Positions 35,101-49,054 of a stretch of DNA of 64,000 bases are shown one piece after another (the stretch's first letter is position 1; every line of letters begins with the position of its first letter). Origin of the DNA: Isoetes taiwanensis. Taxonomy: Eukaryota; Streptophyta; Lycopodiopsida; Isoetales; Isoetaceae. The DNA lies in the NCBI GenBank assembly GCA_021234155.1, contig JAJEKV010000016.1, positions 3,557,896-3,621,895 on the forward strand, in the 5' to 3' direction. The notes under the pieces were generated by a model. It saw only the letters and a list, made by a program, of their open reading frames with translations, made no database searches and was not told where the DNA came from. The position numbers were made by a program, and so were the translations under genes.

Positions 35101-38100
35101 AGAAGGCGCGGATCTCGAGGAGGAGATCCATGAGGCCGGACGGGATCTCTCGCAGGTGGGGGATAATAATGGCCGACAATGGTTATCAATCGAAGCACAG
35201 CGTGATCCCGGAGGAGGAGATAACCGCCTTGGCATGCGGGGTTCTCGGCGATGATCAATGGTGGCTAAATTTAGAGACCTAAATTACTACCAACAGACCT
35301 CGAGTATAGATTCTACCTATGTGATCCCAAAGCCGTGATCTTTCATTCATGAATGGCTGCGATGGGATGAGGTTTTGTGACAGGCCATCGTAACTTGGAG
35401 TGTCGGTCACCGGTTGAGCGAGTTTCCCAAATAGATACCGATTGGAAAATATCAAATCTTGGAGGGACAAGATCTTTATCTCGGGGATCCTCAATCTAGG
35501 TTAAAGGTATCTTAAAACCTTCTTTAAAGGCCTCAATGGTGGAGGATAGAATGGAGCCAACAAGATCGGGATTGGTTTGAGCAGGCTTCCATCCATCGGG
35601 AAGCCACAACTAGAACTAGCCGCCAAGTTTACGCCAATCCTAGAATGCACGTGTTAGTTAAAGATGAGTTTAGATTGTGGCTAAGTAAGAAATTAAAATG
35701 CAAAATGAAAAAAAAACACAATTATATAAGAAGGATAAAAGCTTATAGTAATTTGAACGAAAGCCGGGATATATGAAGTTCTCAATTGCACCACCTGCGA
35801 CATGATTTTTGATTTTTCACCATGACATTTTGTTTGACCACAAACCAAATTAACATGAAGAAAACTCATCCATGTACCATGTAGTCCATTATTAATGATG
35901 TCTTCATCTTTACTCAACGATAGGTTCTTTTGGTGGAATGGATTTATCCTCAATAAATTTCCATTGTCCTTTTCCGCGATGACTATCTTGTTGGGAGATT
36001 AAGATTCACGCATTGTTATATGACTTCTTGGCACCGTAGAGCTCATCAACTTCATGAGATGTAAAGATTGTGCATTGAAAAGTCAAAAGAGCAAAAGGTA
36101 AGTTGGAACAATAAACTCTTGTAAGAAAATCGAAGGTCAAAGTGAAGATGCCCAAGCTGGTGTGCCGCAAACCGTTGGTCTAAAGGTTGAAGGGTCTCAA
36201 CCTTAAAAACTAAAGAGTCATAGGATCTTTTGCATACAAAGATAGTTTTGATTATCTATGGAATCGGGCCATTACACATAGTTTGGCCCTTCCGCATTTG
36301 TTATTCTTTTTTTGGAAATATGCGTAAACAACTTCGATGACTTTCTTCAAAATCCTCGAAAATGTATAATGAAGTTCGAGGGTAAGATCAACATTGTAGT
36401 ATACATGCTTAAGTTAGAGTTAAAGTTAAAAGGTTGTTCATGAATCTTTATTTTCTACAATTGATGGTGAACTCACCTACCTTAATCTTGTTAGGGCTTA
36501 GTGCCATTTATACTACATGATTATTCTACATCAGCCATTTAGATTTTTGCAATAGCTATTTTAAGATAAAAATCATAAAAGAATCGCTATAAGATCCGTG
36601 CAAACCATATTCAAAAAAATTATTGATTTCCTTGAAGCTATTTATGCTCCTTTTTCATATGGTTCTTCACCACATCCGCCATCTCTCCTCCCATCTTTTA
36701 TAATCTTTACTTTTCAAACTCATTTTTTTTCCACTACGCTATATATGTTTGATAGTTGAAAAATACGTAAATCATTATGAGTGCATTGAGTCTTTTCGTC
36801 AAATGCACTATAATCTAGTGCAAAAAAATCTATCGAGTTTGTAAAGTACCTCCATTTATCGCCAAGAAATAAAGGTAGAAGAATTTTTGTTTGTTGTGCT
36901 ATCATCGAAAGCTTCTCAAGTTTCAGCACCCAATTGTTTCTCAAATTTTTGGTCTTCGATACAACTTATTTCTTCATTTCTTGTTTTATATTAATAATAG
37001 ATGTGATGATTTGTTTTGGCTTAGGGTAAAAGTGGGTTTGACATGCCAAATTGTCTAATATGAGTCATTTTTTGCAAAACACAAGTATTTTCTATGCTCT
37101 TATAAAGGCTAAGGTGGTTTTAAGATGCTATAATATAGACAATGTTAGCCATTCTTGTGGATGGATTTGTAAAAAAATAATCATGAGAGTTAGAAAGTTG
37201 TCCTTGTAAATAAGACGGATTGAACAAAAAAATTATTGAAGTTTAAAGGATATACTAATTTGTCTATATGTAGATAGTAAAAATGAAATATTTTGCATGG
37301 TATCATGTAGAAATTGATGGATGAATGAATGGATGGATAGAAGAGATTAAGTATTGCTAAGCATAGAAGTTTCGTAAAAACCAATACTACCCTTTATAGG
37401 CTCAGTTAGCAATTTTAAATTACAACAAATATGATTGGTGTTATTACAATAACGAGGTATTTGGCTTGATAAACTTGAGAGTAGTTATTTAAAGGGCAGT
37501 TCAACAAGCCATGAGAATTTATGCTAGTGCAACCTTTATACAATATTAAGAATTCAATCTTCTAGCATTATTTGTTTTTTATCAATCATTAGCTTTTTCT
37601 TGTCTTTTTCTATTTTTAGACTTTCCATGTTATTAGTGCTTGTTCTTGATGTTTGATCAATTGTGAGATATTTCAATTTTACATTTTTTCTTAGATTAAT
37701 ACTTTTATAATTATTTTAGTGACAACTTCTAAGATGAGAATCGATCAAGGAATGATGATTTGGAAAGACGGAATGAAAACAAAATTTGAAAGATCGTAGT
37801 GTTAAGGTATTAATTCACTTTTCTTCACAGCTTCTAACTTATTAAAGTTATAAATTCCATAATTTTTTTTAGGAGCCAACAAAAGGAGGGACTATTTGTA
37901 TAAGGATTTGGCCACGACAAAGGGAGAGGCCATCCTGATGATGAGGACAACAACATGCTGAAAAATATTGGGTGTCCGAGGACTATTTGCATTTTGCGGA
38001 CGATTGCAAACCTTTATCCTAACATTGAAAATACAAGAAGATAGCTAGATCGGGATATCATTGAGTGTCATAGATATCTCTTTTGCAATTAAAAAAAAAA

Positions 38101-41100
38101 CTACTTATGTTCTATGGTTTTTGTAGACCTTTATGAAATACTATGGATACTACTTATGTCTTATGGTTTTTAAACCCTTATGCAATATTTGAATATAATT
38201 AAAAGTGAAGTATTATATATGGGCAATGTTCTTGAGCTTCTAAGATATAAATTTGCAACTTAAATAACTTCCCTTTGAGAAGTAGATGGAAGCGCTGCAA
38301 TTGCCACAGAAGAGATTATGTGCATGTTGCGACATAAGGATTATTGAAGATGAAAGCCATACTATGCTAACTTGGCATTATACATACCCGGGTTCTAGAT
38401 GAGCATCTTCAAGTACTTGAACCCTCACTAGTCATCATGTACTTATATTTTCGTCTTACTTGTCTAGTATCATCATTATTTGCAAAGGCTTTTCCCTTGA
38501 AAACCTTTCGAAAAGGTGTTTTTAATCCTAGTAGTAATGGTCATTTAGGCCATTGTATATGGCCCCATGGCCTCTTGATCTTCGTGGGCGTTAGAAAATT
38601 TATTCTATTCTATATTCTATTGCTAAGATGTCCTGCTTTTTGAGATGGTTAGGAACGTTATTTGACTTTAGCATTCCTTTTCCATGCTCCCACAATTTCG
38701 AGCCCCATCTATGCATGACTTGGCATTATACATATTTGAGGTTCTAGATGAGCATCTTCAATTACTGAACCCTTAATAGTCATCAAGACCTACTTATATT
38801 TTCTTCTTGCTTATCTAGTAGCATAATTCTTTGCCAAAAGTTTTTCCCTTGAAAACCTTTCAAGTCGTGGGTTTTTTAATAGCCACCATGTGCTTAAGAA
38901 TGATCAAGAAAACAAATTCTAACCAAGAACGAGGAGAGAAGAGTGGCGGCAATACCATTACATGAACAAGCATCTCGCAAAATTAAGGGTTGCACGCCAT
39001 GTTATCTTATGGTAATAATCTTGGCCTCAAGGACAAAAGGGTCCATCTTGCAATGGTTTTACAAACCGTATGGGGCTAGAAGTTTATATATTTTTTTTTT
39101 ATGAAAAAAAGCATTGAGTATTTGGGGTGAAAATTGGGGCAAATGCGTATATGGTTTGTCTCATGGGTGGATGGGTTACGAACATTTTTTGCAATGGAAC
39201 CCTGTGTCTAGACATATCGTAGTTTTGTATAAAGATCAAAATGGTAATAAACAAGAAGGCTAAAGTAGCAAGCAATTGATTGAAGACAATGTTGGCCTCT
39301 TGTTGTAATTATCTATTTAGTCTCTCTCTATTTAAGTCCTTATCCACCACTTTAATACTTCCTTATGCAAAACTTCCTCTTGCTAAAAGAAAACAGAAGC
39401 ATACAAAAGATGTAGCATAGCAGAAATTTTATGCATTCCAAATATATGATAATAACACAAATATTGATTCCAACCCTAAGTTACTAAACAACAAGAGTTC
39501 CATCTTTTACGTTACGTGATTTTGGCTTGTTTTCATGGGAGATGGAAGTGAAAACTAACTATAAAGGGAGGAGAGGAGGAGATTATAGATATGATGGTTG
39601 TTGCAAGTAATATATGCCAGCTAAAGAAAGACAGGATCACATTATCAATTATCAATCTTGTTAATTTGGGATTTTCAGGTCTGGCTGAAAATATTTTTGG
39701 AATTTTTTTTAACTCAATTTCCTAAGATTTTGAGGGGTTTGTTCACTGAAAAACTTTCAGACTTCCAAAAATCGGAAGGAGTTTTTCCATACAATTTCAT
39801 TGGCAAATTTTCCCCTTTGTGCATGTCTGCATGCCACGATTCTCTAAGACCTCATGCACCCAGCGATTTCCAAAGACTTCATACACTCATCTCTAAATGC
39901 ATAGATCTGATGATTCTGTTCGGATACAAAGAAAATTCGGCTAGTTTTAGTGCGTAAGATGGAGGTCCAGTTTGAGAAAGTGAGGTGCGTGATTCTTGCA
40001 CGTAGAAGATGGAGGGATTATTGGATTGATAGGTCGAAGGGTATGCCTGACTATTTGCCATCCATCCGAATATAAAGCTTGCATATTTTTTACTTGTTTT
40101 GAACAAACAAACCGCTCAATATCTCAACTCGTTCTTCCAACTCATATCAGGACATATGTTTCCATAAATTCGGCTTGCCATTTTTCCGCTCCAATGGATT
40201 TGTATGCTTCATTACTTTCAAAGCTGTTGGAGCAGCATTTTGTTTCCTTTGCATTCTTTCTTCGATAACATGCACTCTATTGTTGGAAACGAATATCTCA
40301 AAATGCATAGCTTGGGTCTAAATGAAGCAAAGGTATTTCCTATTATGCTTTGATGAATATTTTTTCTATTTTATATATATCGGATCAGATTTAAATTGTT
40401 GTCTTGCGAATGTTGGTTGGGAGTTAAGCTATATTGTTTTGGCCTCATAACATTAGTGTGTTTTATTGGACTTTTTCTTCTTTGAACCCATGTCTTGATT
40501 GTTTAGAACCGACACGACCAGCCCCTCTATTTGAAGAGGTTTTGTTTTTATTGCCGCTAATGGGATCCAACTCTCCACTTTGGGAGGTTTGTTTTGTCAA
40601 AGCTATGTTGGTGATGTGCAGGTACATTTTGGCCCCGCAAATGCATTCTTCTCCATTTTGTGGGTTTTGGGATAACATTTACGCTTGTCTCTATTGTTGA
40701 AATGAAGGTTTTCTCTAAAACCATAAGCTTTGGGTTTTTAATCCCAAGTGAAAGCTTTCTAAAGGTAAACATCTATTAGCATTGTATTTTTATGGGTCCA
40801 AATTATATATTGAATTCCCTTTATTTTTTCGTAATAGTCTAGTTTATATATTATCCACCATAAAAACCTGCTTTGAGATGAATGAGAAGCCTATCGGGTC
40901 AGTGTTTTTCATCAGCCCCATTCTAAATTTATATATTATTTTAGACTGCAGAATGTTGGGAAGTAGTTTTGGCCTCTAACATTAGTGTGTCTTGGATGCA
41001 AGAACCTTGATGCAAGAACTGACAACATAGCATTATTCTTTGGTTAATAAAAACTCTTATGGTTCATCTAGATTATGGTGGGATTTTTATGTGCTTAGGC

Positions 41101-42163
41101 TTTGGGCTCTTTTGAATATGAGGCCAACAAATACGTGTCTATGAGTCGGAGATTAAGGGTTGGTTCACCAAGCATCTCACCAGAAGGGCATATTTATTTT
41201 GATATCAACCATTTCTTATGAATTCATATTCTAAATTCGCTTATTATATATAGAGTTGATTTTGCGGAGATGAGATGCTAATGATTGTAGCTGATTCTGC
41301 TGATCCATCGCCCGCAAATATCGGACATTTTTCCAAAGAGAATTGCTTTGGAGTAGAACCCTAACCCAAAAGTTATGGCTTTCTAAAAGCAACAAAAGTT
41401 CTTCTTCCCAATATGATTAAATTAAGAAACATGTGCTTGCTAATTAGCAGAGCTCATTTTATGAAATCGTAATAGCTTGCACTTGGCGGGCCTCTATCGT
41501 GGAAAGCAAGAGTAGAACTAGCCCATTACTGGGCTATGGGATCTAGCCCGCTAACATAGCTAAGGGTGTTATATGTGGCCCCCATATTTTTCTCAACCTA
41601 TCTTTGCTACTCCGTGCATCCTAATTCAGTCTTCCCAAAACTAGGCCGCATTCTAGAATTTGGTAATGGAACATTGAATTATGCACCGCTGCTCAAGCTT
41701 CTAATCGTGGACGGAGAAGGAAGCGTGGAACAATGGCGCTTTGAATTTGACTTGAGAAATACTTCCACCGAAAGCATTGCTCTATCAAAATTTTTTGGCT
41801 TTATCCGTGATTCGACACCCATTTAACTACCAAGGAACTTCAAAGGCTTTTAAAAAGGATGATCTAAAAAATAATTCCTTTTGTTCTGATGTTGCAAACA
41901 TATCTTTGGATTTTTATTGTTGCATCTAATAGATATCCACAACCCCGATATGTGCGGAACATAATTGCATTACTCTTCCGTGATGTTTTCTCAAGCTCTT
42001 TGCCAATGGTTTTTATCCTCTCATCCGTCACATGGTTTTCTACATTTTCCTTCACTTGCAAGCAAAGGGCAAGGAGTATACAAAATGACATCTGCCTTCT
42101 AATTTCTATTTTTATGCTTCTACCTTATCATAATTGTAATTGATGCTAAATATTGGGGGGATA
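29197..42163. repeat. Spacer of tandem unit 2
   Basis: Collinear with 6101-19413. Landmarks are the exon-like fragment 29197-29335, a destroyed Helitron end near 31530-31560, (GAATAA)n near 32496-32553, the LINE fragment near 33835-33885, the GATCC-rich region about 34900-35350, the exon-like pieces near 37873-38069 and 41255-42155, and the direct duplication at 38368-38880. The first part, to about 35600, is strongly degraded; from about 35650 it is much closer to unit 1. No intact gene is supported anywhere in it. The frame at 41566-41826 is open but not recognised. Confidence 0.8.
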
Positions 42164-43776
42164 TCATGGACGCTTCCAAAGTATTTATACTTGATATGTA
42201 TAAATACATTGACATGTCACCCAAAGATGACACGCCACCATGGGGGTATGGTAACCTGGGGGTTGACCTAAAAGGATTTAATTAGCTATGTTAATTAAAC
42301 CATTAAGGATAATAACCTATGATTAAGGAAATTAATAATTAAGAAGGATAATTACAAATTATGGTTTGGGAGCCACCGCCAAACTTCGACACAACATGGG
42401 GACTACTATTTGATCCAATTAGGGGTGGATCACCACCCCCGTATCAGACGTAATCGAACAGGTTGAGCCCAAGGAGCAGTTGAGCCCAAAACGCCTTCTC
42501 ACCTCACCAAAATCACTAAAACAACCACTAAGCCGCTGCTGCCGCCTCTACCCTCAAAGACTACGGGAAGACCCACAGATAACGGTTCCAGCCCGAAACA
42601 AGTTAGTAGTGTTAATTAGCTTGGAATTGTAGGATAGTACTTCAAGATCTCTTCTTGATCGCTTTGTTGAGATTAACCCTTCTTTGGTATTTATGATTAC
42701 ATTTCAATTACGGATTCTCGTTATGATGGATGGATGGATGTGTGTATGAAAGTAGCTCTGTTAAACTTCCATAAAGGGATTAGAGGGGGTAGAACCCATT
42801 TTGTGCCATATGCTTTAGTATGCTCCTAGTAGCTCCTTTAGTTCCAAGTTATTGCGGCTGTGTACAAGAGCCCTACCGGTCAGTAGATGCTATGGTGCAG
42901 CAGCACGAGATAAGACACAGTGGTGAAGTGGGGGGGTGGGGGTCTTGCATGAACATAAAGGCTCCCTAGGGGCTCCCATGCTGGGCTAGGCCTCGATGGC
43001 GATCCGTGGAGGGTCGGGTATGGTCTCCACCTCCCCGGGTGTAGAGATGTGATCCGTATGGAGCATCTTGCACTTTGAGTAGATTTAGGGTGAGTAAGTT
43101 GGGTACGGATCACGGGTCGCCGATGTGCGGCGTGATTCTCTAGCTCACCCATGGAACCTTTACCGTGGATCCTAGAAGGGACACTTCCTGACTCGCCTCA
43201 TCGACCGGGTCATGAACCTGGAGATAGGCTCGTGACGGGTGATACCATGAGTCTCTTTCTCCCAAGGCTATAAGCGAAGCCATAGCGTGAATCGACCCAT
43301 GCTGCAAAGTGTGTACAGGAGGGGCGGATGGAGTGGACAACTTCCTAGCGTGTTCTATGCGATAACGCCATGTCAAGACTCCGGCCTCGCTGATCTCTTT
43401 GAGGCCCAGCCCAGGGCCACGGTCCTCACTGCAGAGTCACTGAGTGGGGTAGAACCTGAGGTTGAAGGGTGTTTTCTTAGTTTAGATGCATATTCTTTGC
43501 GTTATGGTATTTGGACGGATCGCCACCCTCGTGGTGGTTACTATTTATGATATATGATGATGTGCTAACCCCTTTGTATTCATGTTTCCGCTAATTTAGG
43601 AGCCCATCGGCTGGGCGAGATTAATGACACCTCTGTGTCCTTCACTCGAGCATCTCCATGTAGAGATGGGTCGGTCAGACGGAGGGTTCTCCGGCCAAGG
43701 CGGATGGTGCGCCATGGGAGGGAAAGTCCTCGTGATGTATCTGGTAGAAGGGTCGATATATTCGAGTCGCGTCACA
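42164..43776 (+). mobile_element. 5' LTR of chromovirus copy 3
   Basis: Start reads CATGGACG instead of TGTGACG; the end reads GCGTCACA. It lacks the TIR element, the empty site being GCCACCCTCGTGG near 43520. The GTATTTATAC/GTATAAATAC inverted repeat is intact at about 42180-42207. Confidence 0.85.
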
Positions 43777-45990
43777 ATGAGTCGAGCCGCGATTTGGTTC
43801 GCTGCTCGAAATCATAGCAGCCAAACACTAACTCGTTAGTTCGGTAGTTAGGAGGAGGCTAATTTAGTTTGTTAGTCCTCTTTGATGTTTAAGCAAATGG
43901 CAAATCCTCCAAGAAAAGTCCATTGGCATGACATTCTTTAGCATAATGAGAACACTCTCTCCTTGGTATGGTTGATTTTGCAAAGGAAGGCTTACCTCAA
44001 ACCTCAACCAACCAAGTATAGGACACAACATGCTCTATTAGTGCTCTAAACAAGCATATTACTAGGGCAAGCAAACATGGTTTAAGGCCCTTACCATCCA
44101 CATATTGTCACATTCACGGTCACGGATGCACCAATATGAGGAAGGGCAAACCATTGAAGGAACCTCACTATATCTTGATCGGGGCCGTCGTATTGAAGTT
44201 TGGGACATATTTTAGAGTCAAATATACCAATAGTTTTGTATTAACTATAACATCATTGAGTTTTATAACATCGTCGAATTTGTTATTTATGTCAATATTT
44301 GTAGTACTTTTCGTCACCTTTGTGAAAATTTTATAGCATTCTATATTATCAAACACATTGACAGTTTTATATCAATGTTTTATTACATATTAAAAATGCA
44401 CTTCATGTAATTGCATAAATGATCAATGTCGCCAATTCATATCATCATCCAAATGCAAGTACAAATTTATATATACAAATTAAAATGCTTGGAACTAATG
44501 CTATTAGGACTTAGTTGTCCAATACTTTTCACTATCAATCCTCTATGGAATGATCTGAAACTTGACCTTCAATGACGTTTTTGCATCATGAATCCAATGG
44601 AATAGACGGCATTTTGCATTTTTTTTTTCCTTCTTGGCCATGTTATATTATGATATACCATCTTCTTATCAATTGTGACTAGGGTATCAATAAATACAAT
44701 TAGCATTGTTCTCTTCCCATGATGTGTCCTTCTATCCATTGAGTTAGAATGTAATGGAATTGCTCAATTTTCTATATTCATTTCTATCGTCTTTACTTGA
44801 TAAAGAGACACTCAAAGAATATGAAGAGAGAATACCACCAGATAAGGAGGGATGACCCAGGGCCGCCAAACGGGACTATGGCGAGGTATGGGGAGTACCC
44901 TAATGGGACGGTAAGGTTACTGAGATGGAACCTCACACCACCGGGGAGCCCTACGATCCAGCCAAGGGATGGAGATAGTTAATATTCTCAAAGAACAGAC
45001 TTCGAGGACCGGAAGCAAAATCCTCCTCACTTTATGGGACTATTGGGATATGTCCAGGGCCTAAGCTTCGAGGATGCCAACGACCACTTATGGCAAATCT
45101 TCTATGCATTAAGGAGGCTTTTCAATCTCCTCATTATTAGCCCTACCGGATTACCAACCTTTTATCGTTCCCCGGGCGCCATACAAGCTCGTTAAGTTTG
45201 CATTTAAAGTGTTCGCTACTCAATTTTGTACCCATTTATGAACCCCCCAGGCCTGGACTTTTCACGTCTGTTTTGTTGTTATCTTTGTTTGTGAGATAAA
45301 CTTCAAAGCTCCTGCCAGATCATGTTTTTTTCTGTACCCTACTCTTGTATCAACTTTTGGCGCATTTCTAAGGTGTGGAACTTCAATGTAATAATAGTTT
45401 TCTCCGCAATAACAATCTCTCGCTCTTGTACTTTTCCTTTATTTCTCTCCCTACCCTCCGGAAATGATATTTACAGAAGACTTTATGTTACTATAGTTCC
45501 GCTTTATACTTTCATGTATGCTCGATATATGAGCGGTGCAATAATAACGGCAGCACGGCAACGCCCTCGAATGCCCGGTAGGCTAACACTAACAGGAACT
45601 GATGTTAATGAAGAGGCAATTAGGCGAAGTTGCAAAGCCTATGTGTTGCGTGCCATCCACCCGGCATATATACAAGAGGATCTGACCGAGTTACCTTCGC
45701 CCAATCCATGAAGTCCGCTTTGTCACGGCAAATTCATCTCCACAGAAACCGGTACATACGCGGCGAGGTCCTGTTCTAAAATTGTCGTCCGCAGCTCCTC
45801 GAGGATAAGCGCTACCTCCTCCCAATCAGCCATACGCTATCTTCGAGAAATGTCGCATTATCAGGGTGACCATGCAAAGCCCGGGATATGGAATCCGCGA
45901 AGATCGGTTGATCTGACCCATAACTAGTATGGAAGAATAGGAAACTGACCCGGTTGATGGGAAGTCTAGAGGAGGACCGAATCACGAGAA
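43777..45990 (+). other. Leader and upstream Gag region of copy 3
   Basis: 43777-44440 matches the leader of copy 2. The following 1.5 kb has no counterpart elsewhere in the window. At 44990-45140 one frame contains NPPHFMGLLGYVQGL and FEDANDHLWQIF, which resembles the start of Gag-type domains (pattern ED.N.HL..F). The frame at 45322-45711 has no recognised domain. Confidence 0.4.
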
Positions 45991-46578
45991 TCCTAGTTAG
46001 ATCGAAATGAAGGAATTTGGAAAATCCTATGGCATGACGTAAAAGGATACGAAAAGTTGCTACCACCAACCTTCACGGTGAGCTGCCCGTATTTGGTGGA
46101 AGGCTATGCAAGAGCCAAGCACGCGACAAGGCAGATGCAAATTTAAAGAAGTTTGCCGAAAGTTTTAAGTCGATATGTGCCTCATGCGCGCAAAATGCCT
46201 AGATGGATAGATAGATGAAGAGTAGAGCAAAAGGGCATGTAAGTTCGAGGAAACACGGGATGGAGTTTATGCTACCAGGTCAGTATGTACACAGGATGAA
46301 TGAAAAGAGGGCTGGAAGGCTACATTGAAGGGTTGGCCCCATCAATCAAACGAATGGTTAAGGCCATGAGCCGAAATGCATTGGAGGCTGAGGCTAAAGC
46401 ATTGAGCCTCGAAGAGGAGACACCAAGGAACCCAATATCCGTCCCCCTCCTTACTACGACCCGCGGCGTCACCTTACAAACCCCCGCCGCCAAGTCGGGC
46501 CCTCTCCCGAGAACTCTTATGGCCGCCCGAAAGAAAGTCACCTTCAAAGACCCGATAAAAACGAGCAATGTCGGGTAA
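45991..46578 (+). pseudogene. Gag core, frame-broken
   Basis: Pieces in different frames spell a Ty3/Gypsy Gag core: KVATTNLHGE near 46055-46085, a stretch like FKEVCRKF and SRYVPHARKMP near 46140-46200, and YIEGLAPSIKRMVKAMSR at about 46318-46371, the conserved F/Y-x-E-G-L block. Gag forms the particle that packages the RNA. No CCHC knuckle is visible. The last piece is open from 46300 to 46578. Confidence 0.65.
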
Positions 46579-46724
46579 GAAGTTCGAACCTCTTCTGATC
46601 CATTCCTAAAGAGGGCCCAGAAACGGCTCGCCGAGATAAGGCATGCTACGGTGTATGCGGCGGACACTTCATCGCACTGTCCTTATATCACGCAGACCGC
46701 CCGTTTGGCCATAGCCCGACCTCA

Positions 46725-47108
46725 TTGGGGGCGATCTCGAATCAACACAACCTCGTCGAGGAGGAGGCTCTCGATTACATTCCGCAGTGCGTCTCATATC
46801 CTTGCGGCTATAAAACCGGCAATCTTGAAAGTCACCACATTTCCACTATAGGCCAAGTAGATAGTAAAGTCTTTATAATTCTTATGGATCTGGGAAGTAC
46901 ACATAGTTTTGCTTCCCCTAGAATGGCCCAAGTCTTACGGCTTGAAACATTGAGGTCCCGACTGAAGCTCCATCCTCTAGCGATGGTAAAGTCGATACTT
47001 CATGGCCGCCGATCAATCTCAAAGATCTCATTTGGGTGCACCAGTTGCTTTGGTGCCGAGCTGATGGATATTGGCAAATCACCTTATTGTTCGGTATGGA
47101 ATTCTTAG
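46725..47108 (+). pseudogene. Retropepsin-like aspartic protease of copy 3
   Basis: A frame open for 127 residues contains LMDLGSTHSFAS at about residues 53-64, the active-site loop of retroviral-type proteases, which cleave the polyprotein. The usual D-S/T-G reads D-L-G. The codon is CTG, the context most often affected by apparent errors here, so loss of activity should not be assumed. It belongs to the polyprotein, so the Met is not a real start. Confidence 0.75.
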
Positions 47109-48250
47109 CATCTGCCAAAAGGCCAACATAGAATCATGCGAGAAACGGAAGTTACCTTCAACATAAAATTAATGGAGCCAGCGTGACTATAAAAGGTGAA
47201 CCATTCAACCCTATTATGAAGTCTATGTCCATCGCGCAGATTAGATAAAGCTATACGCAAGGAAAAGCTCCTTTGCATCATCAGACTTGCCTCCATTGAG
47301 TCGGATGTTAAATCGTATAAAGAAATGCGTTCTGCTTGCGGAGGAATTTCTAAATCTTCTCGAGTTTGGTGATCTTTTTGGGACGAGATCGAGCTTCCTC
47401 CTTTTAGAGGGGTAGAATATGAGATAGCTTTAGAGGCGGTGCTAAGCCTACGGCAAGAAGACCCTCTGCGTATGAGTCCTCCCCTACTGGCGAGCTTAGA
47501 AGCAACTTCAGGTTACTAAAACCTAGGTTTCATTCGACCTAGTGTTTTCGCCTTTGGCGCTCTATTCTTTTGTTAAGAAAAGGATGGCTCCTTGAGGATG
47601 TATTGATTATTATTGGCAACAAGCATACCATCAAGAATCGCTATGCTTTGCCAAGAGCAGATGATCTAATGGACCCGAAGCTGCAAGGGGCTAAGTATTT
47701 CAAAGATTGACCTACGCTCAGGATACCATCAGATAGAACTAAAGAGGAGGACATCCATAAACCCGCTTTTTGCACTAGATATGGGCATTATGAGTTTACA
47801 GTTATGCCTTTTGGATTGACTAATGCCCCAGCAACTTTTATGCGATTGATGAACGATGTCTTCCGCCAATACTTGGATGACTTTTAAGCTTATTTTCTTT
47901 GATCGACATTCTCATCTATAGTAAGACCCTAGAGGAGCACGAGAAACATCTTAGGTTGGCCCCGCAAAGCTAAGACGCCATCATCTCTTTGCCAAGTTCT
48001 CTAAATGCAAGTTTGCCACTCCCAGGGTTGACTATTTGGGCCATGTCATTTCGGCAGAGGGAATTGCTACAGATCCGGCCAAAGATAGAGGCCGAGGGAA
48101 TGGCCTATCCCAAGAAATGTTTAAGTCCAAGTTTCTTGGGATTAGCGTGGATATTATCGAAAATTTGTAAAGGATTTTGCAAAAATTGCAGCACCTCTTC
48201 ACGAATCTTACGGTAAGCATGAGAAGGTGAAGGATTGGATAGAACACCGG
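47109..48250 (+). pseudogene. Reverse transcriptase of copy 3, frame-broken
   Basis: Successive frames give ELPPFRGVEYEIALEA (about 47385-47435), TIKNRYALPRADDLMD (about 47627-47674), [12 protein letters not shown] (about 47710-47745), [19 protein letters not shown] (about 47783-47840) and [16 protein letters not shown] (about 47910-47955). These are the standard blocks of Ty3/Gypsy reverse transcriptase. The YLDD catalytic box near 47890-47915 is scrambled by indels. The enzyme copies element RNA into DNA. Confidence 0.8.
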
Positions 48251-49013
48251 AAAGCAAAGGTTCAAACAAGTTTCCGCCAGCTTAAATATGCCTTAACGCC
48301 AGCAACCGGTCCTCATATTGCCCGATCCCGAGAAGGACAAACTAGTGGCAACGGATGCCAGCAAGATTGCCACCGGTGGAATCCTAATGTAGGAGGGGAG
48401 GGTTATTGCTTATGATTCAAAGAAAATGAATGAGACGGAGCAAACGGCTTCCCGACCCATGATCGTGAATTGTTAGCTTGTCCGCAAAGTGCCGCCAAAG
48501 GCGAGATGGTCGCCATGGGGAGGAAAGTCCTCAGATGTATCTGCCGAGGGTCGTATATATATTCGTGAGGCGCCACGAAGGTATCGTGAGCCACCGCTAA
48601 CGCGGAGACACTACCTTCTTGGTAGAAAATTCCAGTTGGATACGGACCATCAAAGTCTCCGTTATTTGTCCACCCAGCCCAATCTCAATCTCCCTCAGAG
48701 ACGATGGATGGAATTTCTGGAGGAATATGATTTTGACATTATGTATATGCCTGGCAAACACAATGTGGTTGCGGATGCGTTATCACGCCATCCCATGCTA
48801 ACCCGAACCCATTGCAATGCAATCTCTACACTCACCAGTGAGTTTGGCAAGCAGATAGAGCACACCTTGGCCACGGATCCTGAATTATGTGAAGTTTGGA
48901 ATAGTTTGGCTAAGGAAGCTCGCACGGATAAGGAGCGGGAAGCCTTTTGTGCGTATAAGAAAGAGGGCAACTTGTTATATTACAAAGACAAGTTGTGTGT
49001 GCTCGAGACTTGA
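48251..49013 (+). pseudogene. RNase H of copy 3, interrupted by an LTR-end fragment
   Basis: Before the insert come PDPEKDKLVATDAS (catalytic Asp) and AYDSKKMNETEQT; after it come HYLLGRKFQLDTDHQSLRYL, WMEFLEEYDFDIMYMPGK and VVADALSRHP, the classical RNase H end of Ty3/Gypsy Pol. RNase H degrades the RNA template. Between ELLA and the HYLLG block lies 48495-48592, about 100 bases that match the 3' end of this element's own LTR plus primer-site sequence. The same insert is in copy 2, so it predates the duplication. Confidence 0.8.
48495..48592 (+). repeat. LTR-end plus primer-site fragment inside RNase H
   Basis: The stretch from GGCGAGATGGTCGCCATGG through CGAGGGTCGTATATAT to CGCCACGAAGGTATCGTGAGCC parallels the last 80 or so bases of the LTR (6025-6100) and the primer site at 21014. 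The counterpart in copy 2 is 22435-22530. Confidence 0.75.
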
Positions 49014-49054
49014 GAGTCGTAGTTAATCCTCCACGACACACACATAAATGACCC

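Noticed and set aside
46725-47108. Protease declared inactive because of D-L-G
   Set aside because: The altered codon is CTG in an error-prone copy; sequence quality does not allow the conclusion.
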